DNA of 14,952 bases, taken from DASZTU01 sp035493835 (GTDB lineage Bacteria > Pseudomonadota > Alphaproteobacteria > Rhizobiales > Devosiaceae). The notes below the pieces were generated by a model. That model did no database searches. It had not been told where the DNA came from and was given only the letters and a program-made list of their open reading frames with translations. Made by a program: the position numbers and the translations under genes. Shown here piece after piece: positions 1 to 6,689 of the stretch; the stretch's first letter is position 1, and each line of letters opens with the position of its first letter. The stretch lies in assembly GCA_035493835.1 (NCBI GenBank), contig DATJHO010000039.1:1-14952 (forward strand), read 5' to 3'.

Positions 1-362
1 GTGCCCGAAACCGGTGCCAGCCGGCCATCCAGCCCCAATTCGCCCAGCGCCAGATGGCCGATGAAGGCATCGGGCGGCACGGCGCCAATGGCCCCCATCA
101 GCCCCAGCGCGATCGGCAGGTCGTAATGGCTCCCCTCTTTCGGCAGGTCGGCAGGAGCAAGATTGATGGTGATCCGTCGCGCGGGCAGGCTCAGCCCCGA
201 AGCGATGAGCGCGGCGCGAACCCGTTCGCCCGCCTCGCGCACCGCCTTGTCGGGCAGGCCGACAATCAAGAAGGCGGGGATGCCGGGCGCAATCTGCACC
301 TGTACGTCGACGAGCACCGCCTCGATGCCCTGAAACGCCACGGTTTGAATGCGCGTGACCAC
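1..362 (-). CDS. comM: ComM/YifB family Mg-chelatase-like AAA+ ATPase, N-terminal part (runs off the left edge)
   Basis: This is a partial gene; about 120 N-terminal residues are visible and the reading frame is open to the window edge. The protein begins MVTRIQTVAFQGIEA and continues through IVGLPDKAVREAGERVRAAL, LPARRITINLAPADLPKEG, YDLPIALGLMGAIG and LALGELGLDGRLAPVSG. These are the characteristic blocks of the ChlI-like N-terminal domain of the YifB/ComM family. In naturally competent bacteria ComM is a hexameric helicase that promotes branch migration during integration of transforming DNA; in other bacteria its role is less clear. The start is a GTG at 362, preceded by the purine-rich GGGGGAAG about 8 bases upstream. 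The AAA+ Walker motifs and the C-terminal domain lie outside the window. It is divergent from the GH25 gene, with about 175 bp between them. Family assignment is confident; a competence role is not shown. Confidence 0.92.
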   Translation of the reverse strand, partial: MVTRIQTVAFQGIEAVLVDVQVQIAPGIPAFLIVGLPDKAVREAGERVRAALIASGLSLPARRITINLAPADLPKEGSHYDLPIALGLMGAIGAVPPDAFIGHLALGELGLDGRLAPVSG

Positions 363-537
363 GTAAGGCTTCCCCCAAACCCTTCGGCACGCTAGCAGGC
401 AAGCGGATCGTCGGCAAGAACGTTTGAAGAACAGTTCCGTCCCTGGCAATTCCTACTTAACCACGCGCCCAAGACCTGGGCTGCGGGCAAGACTTTGTTA
501 ACCGACTGCATTCGATTCAACATCGTTTCGTTTTGTA

Positions 538-1395
538 TTGAGTAATGCGTCGATGGATTTTGCGCGGTTCCGTGAAACGGTCTCTCCGGCTTTCCGGCTG
601 CTCTGCGCGCTGGTCGTCGCCCTGATGGTTGCAAGCTGCGCCCAGTTGCCCTCCCACGCCATTCGTGGCGACAACCATCCGCATCCGGGGGTGCGCCGCG
701 CCCGTGGCCTGCCGGTACAGGGAATCGACGTCTCCCGCTATCAGGGCAAGATCGATTTCGAGCGCGTGCGGGCGGCCGGCGTGCACTTCGCCTTCATCAA
801 GGCGACGGAGGGGAGCGACTATGTCGATCCCAATTTCGCCCGCAACTGGGCCGCGGCCCGTGCTGCCGGCCTGCCCCGCGCTGCCTATCACTTCATGTAC
901 TGGTGCGGCACCGCGGCCGAGCAGGCGAGATGGTTCGAAAAGAACGTGCCCAACGATCCGGATGCGCTGCCGCCCGTCCTCGATGTCGAATGGACGAGCC
1001 ATTCGCGCACCTGCCGCGGCCGGCCCAGCCCTGACGAAGCCTTCGCCAAGGTCGAGGCGATGCTGAAGCTGCTCGAAGAGTATACCGGCAAGCTTCCGAT
1101 CATCTATACCGACATCACCTTCCACCAGGAGGTGCTCGAAGGGCGGCATCTGCCCAACACCTTCTGGCTGCGGTCGGTCGCGGCCGAGCCGCACCGGCGT
1201 TACGGCAATCGCGGCTTTACCTTCTGGCAGTGGACCGAGACCGGCACCATGCCCGGCATTCGCGGCGAGGTCGACCGCAACGCCTTCTATGGCAGCCCGA
1301 ACGACTGGATGGAGTTCGTGCACACCGGGTGCGATCCCAGGGTACTGGCTCGGCCGGACATGGGTGCGCGTTGCAACGTTTCAAATAGCGGCTAG
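538..1395 (+). CDS. GH25 family lysozyme-like lipoprotein
   Basis: A predicted muramidase of glycoside hydrolase family 25, which cleaves the MurNAc-GlcNAc bond of peptidoglycan. The 285-residue product has a hydrophobic N-terminal segment (about residues 19-33) ending in VASC, a lipobox with Cys34 as the probable lipidated residue, so it should be membrane-anchored in the periplasm. The GH25 domain runs from about residue 60 to 270. Asp64 lies in GIDVSRYQG, and the DxE pair Asp149/Glu151 lies in PPVLDVEW; these match the catalytic acidic residues of the family. FAFIKATEG, YHFMYW and FWQWTETG are further family blocks. Two starts are possible: TTG at 538 or ATG at 553, which shortens the protein by five residues and keeps the whole signal peptide. 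Neither has a convincing Shine-Dalgarno sequence, and ATG 553 is equally likely. It may be a cell-wall remodelling enzyme or a secreted antibacterial factor; the sequence does not decide. Confidence 0.9.
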   Translation: MSNASMDFARFRETVSPAFRLLCALVVALMVASCAQLPSHAIRGDNHPHPGVRRARGLPVQGIDVSRYQGKIDFERVRAAGVHFAFIKATEGSDYVDPNFARNWAAARAAGLPRAAYHFMYWCGTAAEQARWFEKNVPNDPDALPPVLDVEWTSHSRTCRGRPSPDEAFAKVEAMLKLLEEYTGKLPIIYTDITFHQEVLEGRHLPNTFWLRSVAAEPHRRYGNRGFTFWQWTETGTMPGIRGEVDRNAFYGSPNDWMEFVHTGCDPRVLARPDMGARCNVSNSG

Positions 1396-1411
1396 TCGGC
1401 GGCTAAGACCC

Positions 1412-1440
1412 TTGTCACCCGGCATTGGAAGTCCTAGCTT
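1412..1440 (+). promoter_or_regulatory. Candidate sigma70-type promoter for the small basic protein
   Basis: TTGTCA (1412-1417) and TAGCTT (1435-1440) are separated by exactly 17 bases. In rhizobial notation this reads CTTGTC-N17-CTAGCT against the consensus CTTGAC-N17-CTATAT. It lies between the GH25 stop codon and the small ORF and would give a leader of roughly 44 bases. Assigned by eye only. Confidence 0.4.
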
Positions 1441-1490
1441 TTTGGCGGTATTGCCGGACGAACTCGTCCGAAGGCGAGAAGGAGAAGAGC

Positions 1491-1610
1491 ATGGCCAAAG
1501 GTCAAATGCGTTCCAACAAGGAAGCCAAGAAGCCGAAGAAGGAAAAGCCGAAGGTGGTGGCGACTGCCGGTCTCTCGCAGCCCGCCCTCGCGCCGGCCAA
1601 GAAGAAGTAG
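1491..1610 (+). CDS. Tiny lysine-rich conserved hypothetical protein (39 aa)
   Basis: The product begins MAKGQMRSNKEAKKPKKEK and ends APAKKK; about a third of its 39 residues are Lys or Arg. I recognise this as a small conserved basic protein seen in many alphaproteobacteria and usually left as hypothetical; no function is known to me. The ATG at 1491 is preceded by AAGGAG with six bases between AGGAG and the ATG, the strongest ribosome-binding site in the window, which suggests high expression. The frame is open upstream to 1425, but those residues are not family-like and the Shine-Dalgarno sequence fixes the start at 1491. The gene has its own candidate promoter and ends in a strong terminator, so it is probably a single-gene unit. 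No membrane segment, signal peptide or cysteine is present. The charge pattern would suit RNA or ribosome binding, but that is inference. Confidence 0.85.
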   Translation: MAKGQMRSNKEAKKPKKEKPKVVATAGLSQPALAPAKKK

Positions 1611-1640
1611 CTTTCCGTTCGTGCAGCGATGCGTTCCCAC

Positions 1641-1673
1641 GGGGCTGGCGCCTGGGCGCCGGCTCCTTTTTTT
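1641..1673 (+). terminator. Intrinsic terminator of the small basic protein gene
   Basis: A 12-pair GC-rich stem with two G-T pairs joins 1641-1652 to 1655-1666 (closing to about 11 pairs with a four-base loop) and is followed at once by seven T residues (1667-1673). It begins 31 bases after the stop codon. The hairpin also lies just beyond the marC stop codon on the other strand, but without a T-run in that direction. Confidence 0.9.
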
Positions 1674-1691
1674 GGATGGCAGCTTGCCCAC

Positions 1692-2324
1692 TCAGTGGAG
1701 AAGGCCGCTGCCCTTGATGCCGTCGAAGATGAACTGCACCGAGAGCGCCGCCAGCAGCACCCCCACGACGCGCGAAACGACGGCGAGGCCGGTCAGCCCC
1801 AATAACCGCTGGATGGGGATGGCGGCGAGCATCGCCACATAGCTCAGCGCCAGAATGAGCAAAAGCGCCGCGACAACGGCGGCAATCTTCAGGTCATCGC
1901 CCTCGGCGCCGCTGATCAGGAGGATCGTCGCGCTGATGGCGCCCGGCCCGGCGATCAACGGCATGGCCAGGGGGAACACCGAAATGTCGGCGCGGGTCTT
2001 GGCCTCGGCCTCCTCCTCGCTGGTCGTGCCGGTGCCGCCCGAATGGCGCGCGAACACCATGTCGATCGAGATCAGGAACAGCAGCGCCCCGCCGGCCGTC
2101 CGCAGCGCCGGCAGGGAAATGCCAAAAATCGCCAGCAGCGCGCTGCCGAACACCGCAAAGAACAACAGGATCGCGCCAGCCACCAGAATGCCGCGCAGCG
2201 CGAACACCCGGCGCTCCGCCGCCGTGTTGCGGCTGGTCAACGCGGCAAAGACCAGCGCCAGGTCGGCCGGGCCGACCGTGGCGAAAAAGGTAGTCAGCGC
2301 AAGGAGCAGCGTTTCGGATGGCAT
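1692..2324 (-). CDS. MarC family integral membrane protein
   Basis: A 210-residue, very hydrophobic protein of the MarC/UPF0056 family. About six membrane segments are visible, at roughly residues 4-28, 43-62, 70-90, 115-140, 147-170 and 185-203. The family signature FPLAMPLIAGPGAI is present near residue 116, and the N-terminal VGPADLALVFAALT aligns with the usual first signature. A hydrophilic loop at about 93-112 (HSGGTGTTSEEEAEAKTR) separates the two three-helix halves. The family is widespread but has no established substrate; the old link with multiple antibiotic resistance was not supported. The ATG at 2324 has AAGG seven bases upstream. It follows trmB on the same strand across a repeat-rich 249 bp gap, so it probably has its own promoter, and it converges with the small basic protein gene. 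Confidence 0.88.
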   Translation of the reverse strand: MPSETLLLALTTFFATVGPADLALVFAALTSRNTAAERRVFALRGILVAGAILLFFAVFGSALLAIFGISLPALRTAGGALLFLISIDMVFARHSGGTGTTSEEEAEAKTRADISVFPLAMPLIAGPGAISATILLISGAEGDDLKIAAVVAALLLILALSYVAMLAAIPIQRLLGLTGLAVVSRVVGVLLAALSVQFIFDGIKGSGLLH

Positions 2325-2459
2325 GTTGCAACCTTGCCCTGTTTCGCCATTGGTGGCGAGCGGCCGAGCGACGGATTACCCGAGTTTTGCGATCGCGCGG
2401 GGTGCGCCTGCGCGCTGTGTCCACTCGATGGCCTCGCAATCACGCTGAGCACTGATCGA

Positions 2460-2550
2460 AACGGAAACTCCCGCCTTCGCGGGAATGACCAGACCTGTTG
2501 CAAATCCGTGGCAAGTGCACGTCATTCCCGCGAAGGCGGGAATCTCCGTT
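2460..2550. repeat. Paired REP-like palindromic elements, heads inward
   Basis: Two copies of a roughly 30 bp element stand in inverted orientation (2460-2489 and 2521-2550) and differ at only two positions. Each copy contains the small palindrome TTCCCGCGAAGGCGGGAA or its near match. The GTCATTCCC end of each copy faces the 31 bp centre. The whole could fold into one long hairpin in DNA or RNA. It lies between trmB and marC. Confidence 0.85.
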
Positions 2551-2573
2551 GTTTCAGCAAAATGGGATCACGC

Positions 2574-3308
2574 TCAGCGCCGCTCGAAGCTGAAATAAAA
2601 GCTCAGCAGCCGGCCTTCCTGGCGGGCTTTTTCCTCGTAGCGGGTTGGCTGCCAGCCGGGATAGGGCTGATGCCAGCTGCCGGCCGGGCCGGGGATGAAG
2701 CGGAAATCCGGCGAGCGCAGGATGTGGGCCAGGGTCCAGTTCGCATAGTCTTCGATATCGCTCGCAAACCGGAATTTTCCCCCCGGCTTCAGCGTCCGCG
2801 CCAGCTGGGCCAGCGTCGTAGGCGACACGAAGCGGCGCTTGTGGTGGCGGGTTTTTGGCCAGGGATCCGGATAGAGCAGGAAAACCTCGTCGAGCGCGGC
2901 ATCCGGCAGCTTCAGCAGCAGTTTCAGCGCGTCGTCGGTGAACAGGCGGATATTGCCGAGTTCCTCGGCGTCGATCTTTTCCACCATCTTGGCGATGCCG
3001 CCGGAAAACACCTCGCAGCCGATGAAGCCGGTCTCGGGGTTTTCCCTGGCCTTTCGCGCCAGATGCTCGCCACCGCCATAACCGATCTCGATGGCGTAGA
3101 ACGACTTTTCCGGGAAGAGCTCCTGGGGGACGACAGCCCCCTCGCCGAGCTTTAGCTCAAGTCCCGGCAACACCTCGCGAAAAAGCTGGTCCTGGCCCTT
3201 GTGCAGGCGCTTGCCGCTGCGGCGGCCGAAAAAGGCGCGGGGGGTGCCGTCGCGGGTGAGGGGAAGTTCGGGCTTTTGCACCACGCTTCGTCCAATACTC
3301 CAGGTCAT
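2574..3308 (-). CDS. trmB: tRNA (guanine-N7-)-methyltransferase TrmB
   Basis: Forms 7-methylguanosine at position 46 of tRNA, using S-adenosylmethionine. The SAM-binding motif EIGYGGGEHL is at 74-83, followed by GCEVF (98-101), and the diagnostic YPDPWPKTRHHKRR is at 146-159. KPGGKFRFASDIEDY near 174 and the C-terminal PTRYEEKARQEG are also typical. Length (244 aa as called) fits the family. The ATG at 3308 lies inside a palindromic repeat, and the first eight residues (MTWSIGRS) are not family-like. GTG codons at 3284 and 3281 (giving VVQKPELPLTRDG) are reasonable alternatives; no start has a strong Shine-Dalgarno sequence. It follows metK on the same strand, so the SAM synthase gene precedes a SAM-using enzyme. 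Confidence 0.95.
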   Translation of the reverse strand: MTWSIGRSVVQKPELPLTRDGTPRAFFGRRSGKRLHKGQDQLFREVLPGLELKLGEGAVVPQELFPEKSFYAIEIGYGGGEHLARKARENPETGFIGCEVFSGGIAKMVEKIDAEELGNIRLFTDDALKLLLKLPDAALDEVFLLYPDPWPKTRHHKRRFVSPTTLAQLARTLKPGGKFRFASDIEDYANWTLAHILRSPDFRFIPGPAGSWHQPYPGWQPTRYEEKARQEGRLLSFYFSFERR

Positions 3309-3388
3309 TCCCGCGAAGGCAGGAATCTCTGTTTCAATGCGGTGAGGGTGTATCAGAAAACGGAGATCCCCGCTTTCGCGGGGATGAC
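3304..3388. repeat. Paired REP-like palindromic elements, tails inward, upstream of trmB
   Basis: Copies at 3304-3335 and 3357-3388 are inverted relative to each other and match at about 26 of 32 positions. They belong to the same family as the pair at 2460-2550, but the CTCCGTTT ends face the 21 bp centre and the GTCAT ends face outward. The left copy supplies the annotated ATG of trmB. Confidence 0.82.
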
Positions 3389-3405
3389 GCTGCGTGGGGC
3401 GCGGA

Positions 3406-3434
3406 CCTCATGGTGAGCTTGTCGAACCACGAGG
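3406..3434. repeat. 29 bp palindromic repeat, copy 1
   Basis: It begins CCTCATGGTGAGCTTGTCGA and ends CCACGAGG, an imperfect palindrome. Its reverse complement matches 11012-11040 at 28 of 29 positions. It sits 15 bp from the metK stop codon. Short elements of this kind are common in alphaproteobacterial intergenic DNA. Confidence 0.85.
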
Positions 3435-3449
3435 GCGGGGCAGAAAGGT

Positions 3450-4709
3450 TTACCGCACTGCAGCCTTGATGGCCGGCACGAGGTCGGTCTTTTCCCAGGA
3501 GAAAGAACCGTCGCGGCCGGGCTTGCGGCCGAAGTGGCCATAGGCCGAGGTCTTGGCGTAGATCGGCTTGTTGAGGTCGAGGTGCCGGCGGATGCCCGAG
3601 GGCGACAGGTCCATCACATCGCGCAGCGCGCGCTCCAGCACGTCATCGGCGACCTTGCCGGTGCCATGGGTGTCGACATAGAGCGCCAGCGGCTGGGCGA
3701 CGCCGATGGCATAGGCGAGCTGGATGGTGCAGCGGTCGGCGAGCTTTGCCGCCACCACGTTCTTGGCGAGGTAACGCGCGGCATAGGCGGCCGAACGGTC
3801 AACCTTGGTGGTGTCCTTGCCGGAGAAGGCACCGCCGCCATGCGGGGCCGCGCCACCATAGGTGTCGACAATGATCTTGCGGCCGGTGAGGCCGGCATCG
3901 CCATCCGGGCCGCCGATGACGAAGGCGCCGGTGGGGTTGATGTACCACTTGCAATCATCGGCGATCGCCAGATCCGACAGCGCTTCGCGGATATAGGGCT
4001 CGCCGATCTTGCGCACGTCGGCGGAGGAGAGCGAAGCATCGAGGTGCTGGGTCGAAAGGACGATTTGCGTCACTTCAGCGGGGACGCCGTTCTCGTAGCG
4101 CACCGTCACCTGGCTCTTGGCATCGGGACCGAGCACCGAGGCGCCGTTCATCTTTTCCTTGCGGGCGATCGACAGGATTTCGAGGATCTTGTGGGCGTAA
4201 TAGATCGGGGCCGGCATCAGTTCCGGGGTTTCGCGCACGGCATAGCCGAACATGATGCCCTGGTCGCCCGCGCCCTCGGTGTTGGTGCCTTCGGCGTTAT
4301 CGACGCCGCGGCCGATATCACCCGATTGGCCGTGCAGCAGCACGTCGATCTTGGCGTTCTTCCAGTGGAAGCCGGTCTGCTCGTAGCCAATGGCCTTGAT
4401 CGCCTTGCGCGCGACCGACTTGAACTTGCTCGGGTTGACGACCGGGCTGCCGGCGGCGTCATGGACAAGGTTACCTTCCTTGTCCTTCTTCAGCAGCGAA
4501 TCCGGCACCCGCACCTCGCCGGCGATGACCACACGGTTGGTGGTGGCCAGCACCTCGCAGCCGACGCGGACCTTCCAGGGGTCCATGCCGGTCTTTTTGG
4601 CCTCACGATAGATCATGTCGACGATTTCGTCGGAGATGCGGTCGCAGACCTTGTCGGGATGGCCTTCGGCGACCGACTCGGAGGTGAAAAGATAGGAATT
4701 GCGTGCCAA
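3450..4709 (-). CDS. metK: S-adenosylmethionine synthase
   Basis: Makes S-adenosylmethionine from methionine and ATP. From a TTG start at 4709 the product is 419 aa and begins MARNSYLFTSESVAEGHPDK. The ATP/Mg motif GHPDK is at 16-20, signature GAGDQGIMFGYA at 146-157 and P-loop-like GGGAFSGKD at 291-299. The segment near 75-97 (KDKEGNLVHDAAGSP) is an insertion relative to E. coli MetK that makes the protein longer, as is usual in alphaproteobacteria. An ATG at 4787 in frame would add 26 residues unlike the family, and no ATG lies near the conserved start, so TTG 4709 is chosen. GGGG stands six bases upstream of that TTG. The 287 bp upstream gap suggests its own promoter and possibly leader control. 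It precedes trmB. Confidence 0.96.
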   Translation of the reverse strand: MARNSYLFTSESVAEGHPDKVCDRISDEIVDMIYREAKKTGMDPWKVRVGCEVLATTNRVVIAGEVRVPDSLLKKDKEGNLVHDAAGSPVVNPSKFKSVARKAIKAIGYEQTGFHWKNAKIDVLLHGQSGDIGRGVDNAEGTNTEGAGDQGIMFGYAVRETPELMPAPIYYAHKILEILSIARKEKMNGASVLGPDAKSQVTVRYENGVPAEVTQIVLSTQHLDASLSSADVRKIGEPYIREALSDLAIADDCKWYINPTGAFVIGGPDGDAGLTGRKIIVDTYGGAAPHGGGAFSGKDTTKVDRSAAYAARYLAKNVVAAKLADRCTIQLAYAIGVAQPLALYVDTHGTGKVADDVLERALRDVMDLSPSGIRRHLDLNKPIYAKTSAYGHFGRKPGRDGSFSWEKTDLVPAIKAAVR

Positions 4710-4750
4710 TTGATGCCCCAATTGCTCGAGCGCCCAGAACCCGTGCCGGA
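4710..4750 (-). promoter_or_regulatory. Possible SAM-responsive leader of metK (SAM/SAH-like), weak
   Basis: On the transcribed strand the leader reads ACGGGTTCTGGGCG (4744-4731), then GCTCGAGC, then ATTGGGGCA (4722-4714) and the TTG start. From memory, SAM/SAH riboswitches upstream of alphaproteobacterial metK have ACGGCTTCCTGGCG followed by ATTGGAGCA, with the Shine-Dalgarno inside the last part. The order and spacing are similar, but the outer stem is not evident and the pseudoknot would need several G-U pairs. This is a lead, not an assignment. Confidence 0.2.
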
Positions 4751-4874
4751 CCTTGGCGGTTCTTGCAGAGCCGCGGATTTGGGTCAAGCGGGATATAAAG
4801 AAAGCTTGATATCCTTATCGGGGAGGGAAAGCAAAGTTGTTCTGCTGGTGCCGACGGCGATGTTTTGGACCAGA

Positions 4875-4984
4875 GGCCCCCTCACCCTACCCTCTCCCCC
4901 GAGGGAGAGGGGTTCTGCGGCACAGCCTCGCCCTTCCTCTCCCTTGGGGGAGAGGTCCGGCTGGTAAGCCGGGGTGAGGGGGCC
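4875..4984. repeat. Compound palindromic element (outer stem with two inner hairpins)
   Basis: The outer arms GGCCCCCTCACCC (4875-4887) and GGGTGAGGGGGCC (4972-4984) are perfectly complementary over 13 bp. Inside are two perfect hairpins, CCCTCTCCC/GGGAGAGGG (4890-4911) and CCTCTCCC/GGGAGAGG (4936-4955). The whole 110 bp could form a three-way junction. It fills the lnt-metK gap and ends 12 bp from the lnt stop codon. Confidence 0.88.
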
Positions 4985-4996
4985 TTCGCCAAAAGC

Positions 4997-6607
4997 TCAG
5001 CCCCGCCGCTTCCCCCGCGCACTCAAGACCGCCAGCGCCAGCCCGGCCAGCACCGCCCCCAGCAGCGGCCAATAGCCGAGGCGGGCGAAGAGCGTCGATG
5101 GCAGCCGGTTGGCCGGCACCACGTCGAGGAGCCCGATCTGCTCCTGCGGCAGGCTCTGCGTCACCCGGCCGAGCGGATCGATCACCTCCGTCAGCCCGGA
5201 ATTGGCGACCCGGATCAGCGGCAGCCCCTCTTCCACCGCGCGCAGCCGGGCGTGTTCGGCGTGCTGGGCGAGCCCGATCGAGCCGTCGAACCAGGCATCG
5301 TTGGTGATGTTGAGGATGAACTGGGCGTTGTCGGTCTCCCGGCCGAGATCGCCGGAAAAGATCGCCTCGTAGCAGATCAGCGCCAAGAAGGGTGGCGCGT
5401 TCGGCAACACCATCAGCCGGTTGCCGGTGCCGGCCTGCCAGCCGGTCGCGCCGGGCACGAACTGTTTTAGCCCGATCGCCGCAAAGAGCTGCGGGAATGG
5501 CAGGTATTCACCGAAGGGCACCAGATGCGATTTGTCGTAGCTGGCGATGATCTCGCCCTGCTTGTCGATGGCGATGAGCGAATTATAGGCGGGGGGTTCT
5601 TCGCCCTGCGGGACGCCGGCACCGAAATCTTCCCGCGCCGCCCCGGTGAGCAGCACGCCATTGGGCGGCAGCATCTTGGCGATGCGGGGCAGGGCGTCGG
5701 GATAATCGGAGAGGAAAAAGGGGAGCGAAGATTCCGGCCAGACCACCTGGGTGACGGTTGCAAGGCCCGGATCATCCGGCCCGGTTTTGGTTTCACTGAG
5801 GTCGATCAGCTTGGTGATGATGTCGGCGGGTTTTGCTTCGGCCCAATCGGCGTGCTCCAGCACCATGGGCTGGATCACCCGCATGCGCATATCGGTGCGG
5901 TTGGTCACGACCGTGTCGGCGAGACGGTAGTGGCCGTAGACCAGTTGGGCGACGATGACCGCAAGGCTGAGGAAAAACGGCGCGAGGCGCCGGCTGAGGC
6001 CGCGCCGGTCAGCCGGCCAGATCAGCGCCGGCGTCATGCTGAGAAGCGCCGCCAGCGCCGTCAGGCCGTAGACGCCGATGACCGAGGCGAGCTGGCTCAT
6101 CTCGTCATTGGCGGTGAGCGCATAACCCAGGAGGTCGAAGGGAAAACCGGTGAAGAAGTGGCCGCGCGCCCATTCGGCCATGGTGAGGAAAGTCGCGAGC
6201 GTCACGATTCTCAGCGCACCGGTCGACCACAAGAGATGCGCGAGCGAACTCGCGAGGCCCCAGAACAGCGCAATCACCGCCGCCAGCGCCAGGATGGCGA
6301 AGGGCATAATCGCCAGCATGATGCCGCCTTCGACAAAGAAGGCGGCGCCCAGCCAATGGAAGGCGACGAGGAAATAGCCGAGCCCATAGGCAAAGCCGAT
6401 CCAGAAGGCCGGCCCGAAGATTTTTCGCCAACCCGGCAGCCGCTCGGCGCCATCGAGCGCCCAGACCCAGACCGGCATGGTGAGAAACAGGGCCGGCAGC
6501 ACGTAAAAGGGCGGCACGCTCAGGCCCGCGATCGCCCCCGCCACCAGCAGCATGAGAAAACGCCGCCAGCCATGGGCGAGCATGGCGGTTTCCGCGAGCC
6601 AGGTCAT
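4997..6607 (-). CDS. lnt: Apolipoprotein N-acyltransferase
   Basis: Transfers an acyl chain from phospholipid to the N-terminal cysteine of lipoproteins, the last step of lipoprotein maturation, in the inner membrane. The 536 aa protein has several membrane segments between about residues 15 and 225, a nitrilase-like periplasmic domain (about 240-495) and a final membrane segment (about 508-530). The catalytic triad is visible: Glu292 in VVWPESSLPFF, Lys359 in SYDKSHLVPFGEYLPF and Cys412 in LICYEAIFSGD. NITNDAWF and RVANSGLTEVIDPLGR are also typical. The ATG at 6607 lacks a clear Shine-Dalgarno sequence; Met9 (MLAHGWRR) is an alternative. It lies 82 bp after corC. The window's GH25 lipoprotein would be one of its substrates. 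Confidence 0.96.
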   Translation of the reverse strand: MTWLAETAMLAHGWRRFLMLLVAGAIAGLSVPPFYVLPALFLTMPVWVWALDGAERLPGWRKIFGPAFWIGFAYGLGYFLVAFHWLGAAFFVEGGIMLAIMPFAILALAAVIALFWGLASSLAHLLWSTGALRIVTLATFLTMAEWARGHFFTGFPFDLLGYALTANDEMSQLASVIGVYGLTALAALLSMTPALIWPADRRGLSRRLAPFFLSLAVIVAQLVYGHYRLADTVVTNRTDMRMRVIQPMVLEHADWAEAKPADIITKLIDLSETKTGPDDPGLATVTQVVWPESSLPFFLSDYPDALPRIAKMLPPNGVLLTGAAREDFGAGVPQGEEPPAYNSLIAIDKQGEIIASYDKSHLVPFGEYLPFPQLFAAIGLKQFVPGATGWQAGTGNRLMVLPNAPPFLALICYEAIFSGDLGRETDNAQFILNITNDAWFDGSIGLAQHAEHARLRAVEEGLPLIRVANSGLTEVIDPLGRVTQSLPQEQIGLLDVVPANRLPSTLFARLGYWPLLGAVLAGLALAVLSARGKRRG

Positions 6608-6689
6608 GCGCCGGGAGAATCAACGAGCATCAGGCAAACTTGCCGGAGGCGGGCGCGGGGTCAAGTGAAGGATGCGTGGGGACGCCGAC

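Noticed and set aside
1425..1490. Upstream-extended start of the small basic protein (MEVLAFWRYC...)
   Set aside because: The extension overlaps the candidate promoter/leader and the strong Shine-Dalgarno sequence directs ATG 1491.
2043..3155. Long plus-strand open frame (370 codons) antisense to marC and trmB
   Set aside because: Arg/Gln/Ala-rich shadow of high-GC coding sequence; both genes beneath it have unmistakable family motifs on the minus strand.
2460..3434. CRISPR-like array from repeated ~30 bp units
   Set aside because: The copies are in inverted pairs, irregularly spaced, separated by a gene, and without cas genes.
4783..4815. metK promoter from TTGACC or the TTATAT patch
   Set aside because: Neither box has an acceptable partner at 16-18 bp spacing, so no promoter was called.
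3534..4967. 477-codon plus-strand open frame over metK
   Set aside because: Antisense shadow of metK; composition (GVGGQHLAADADL and similar) has no family resemblance.
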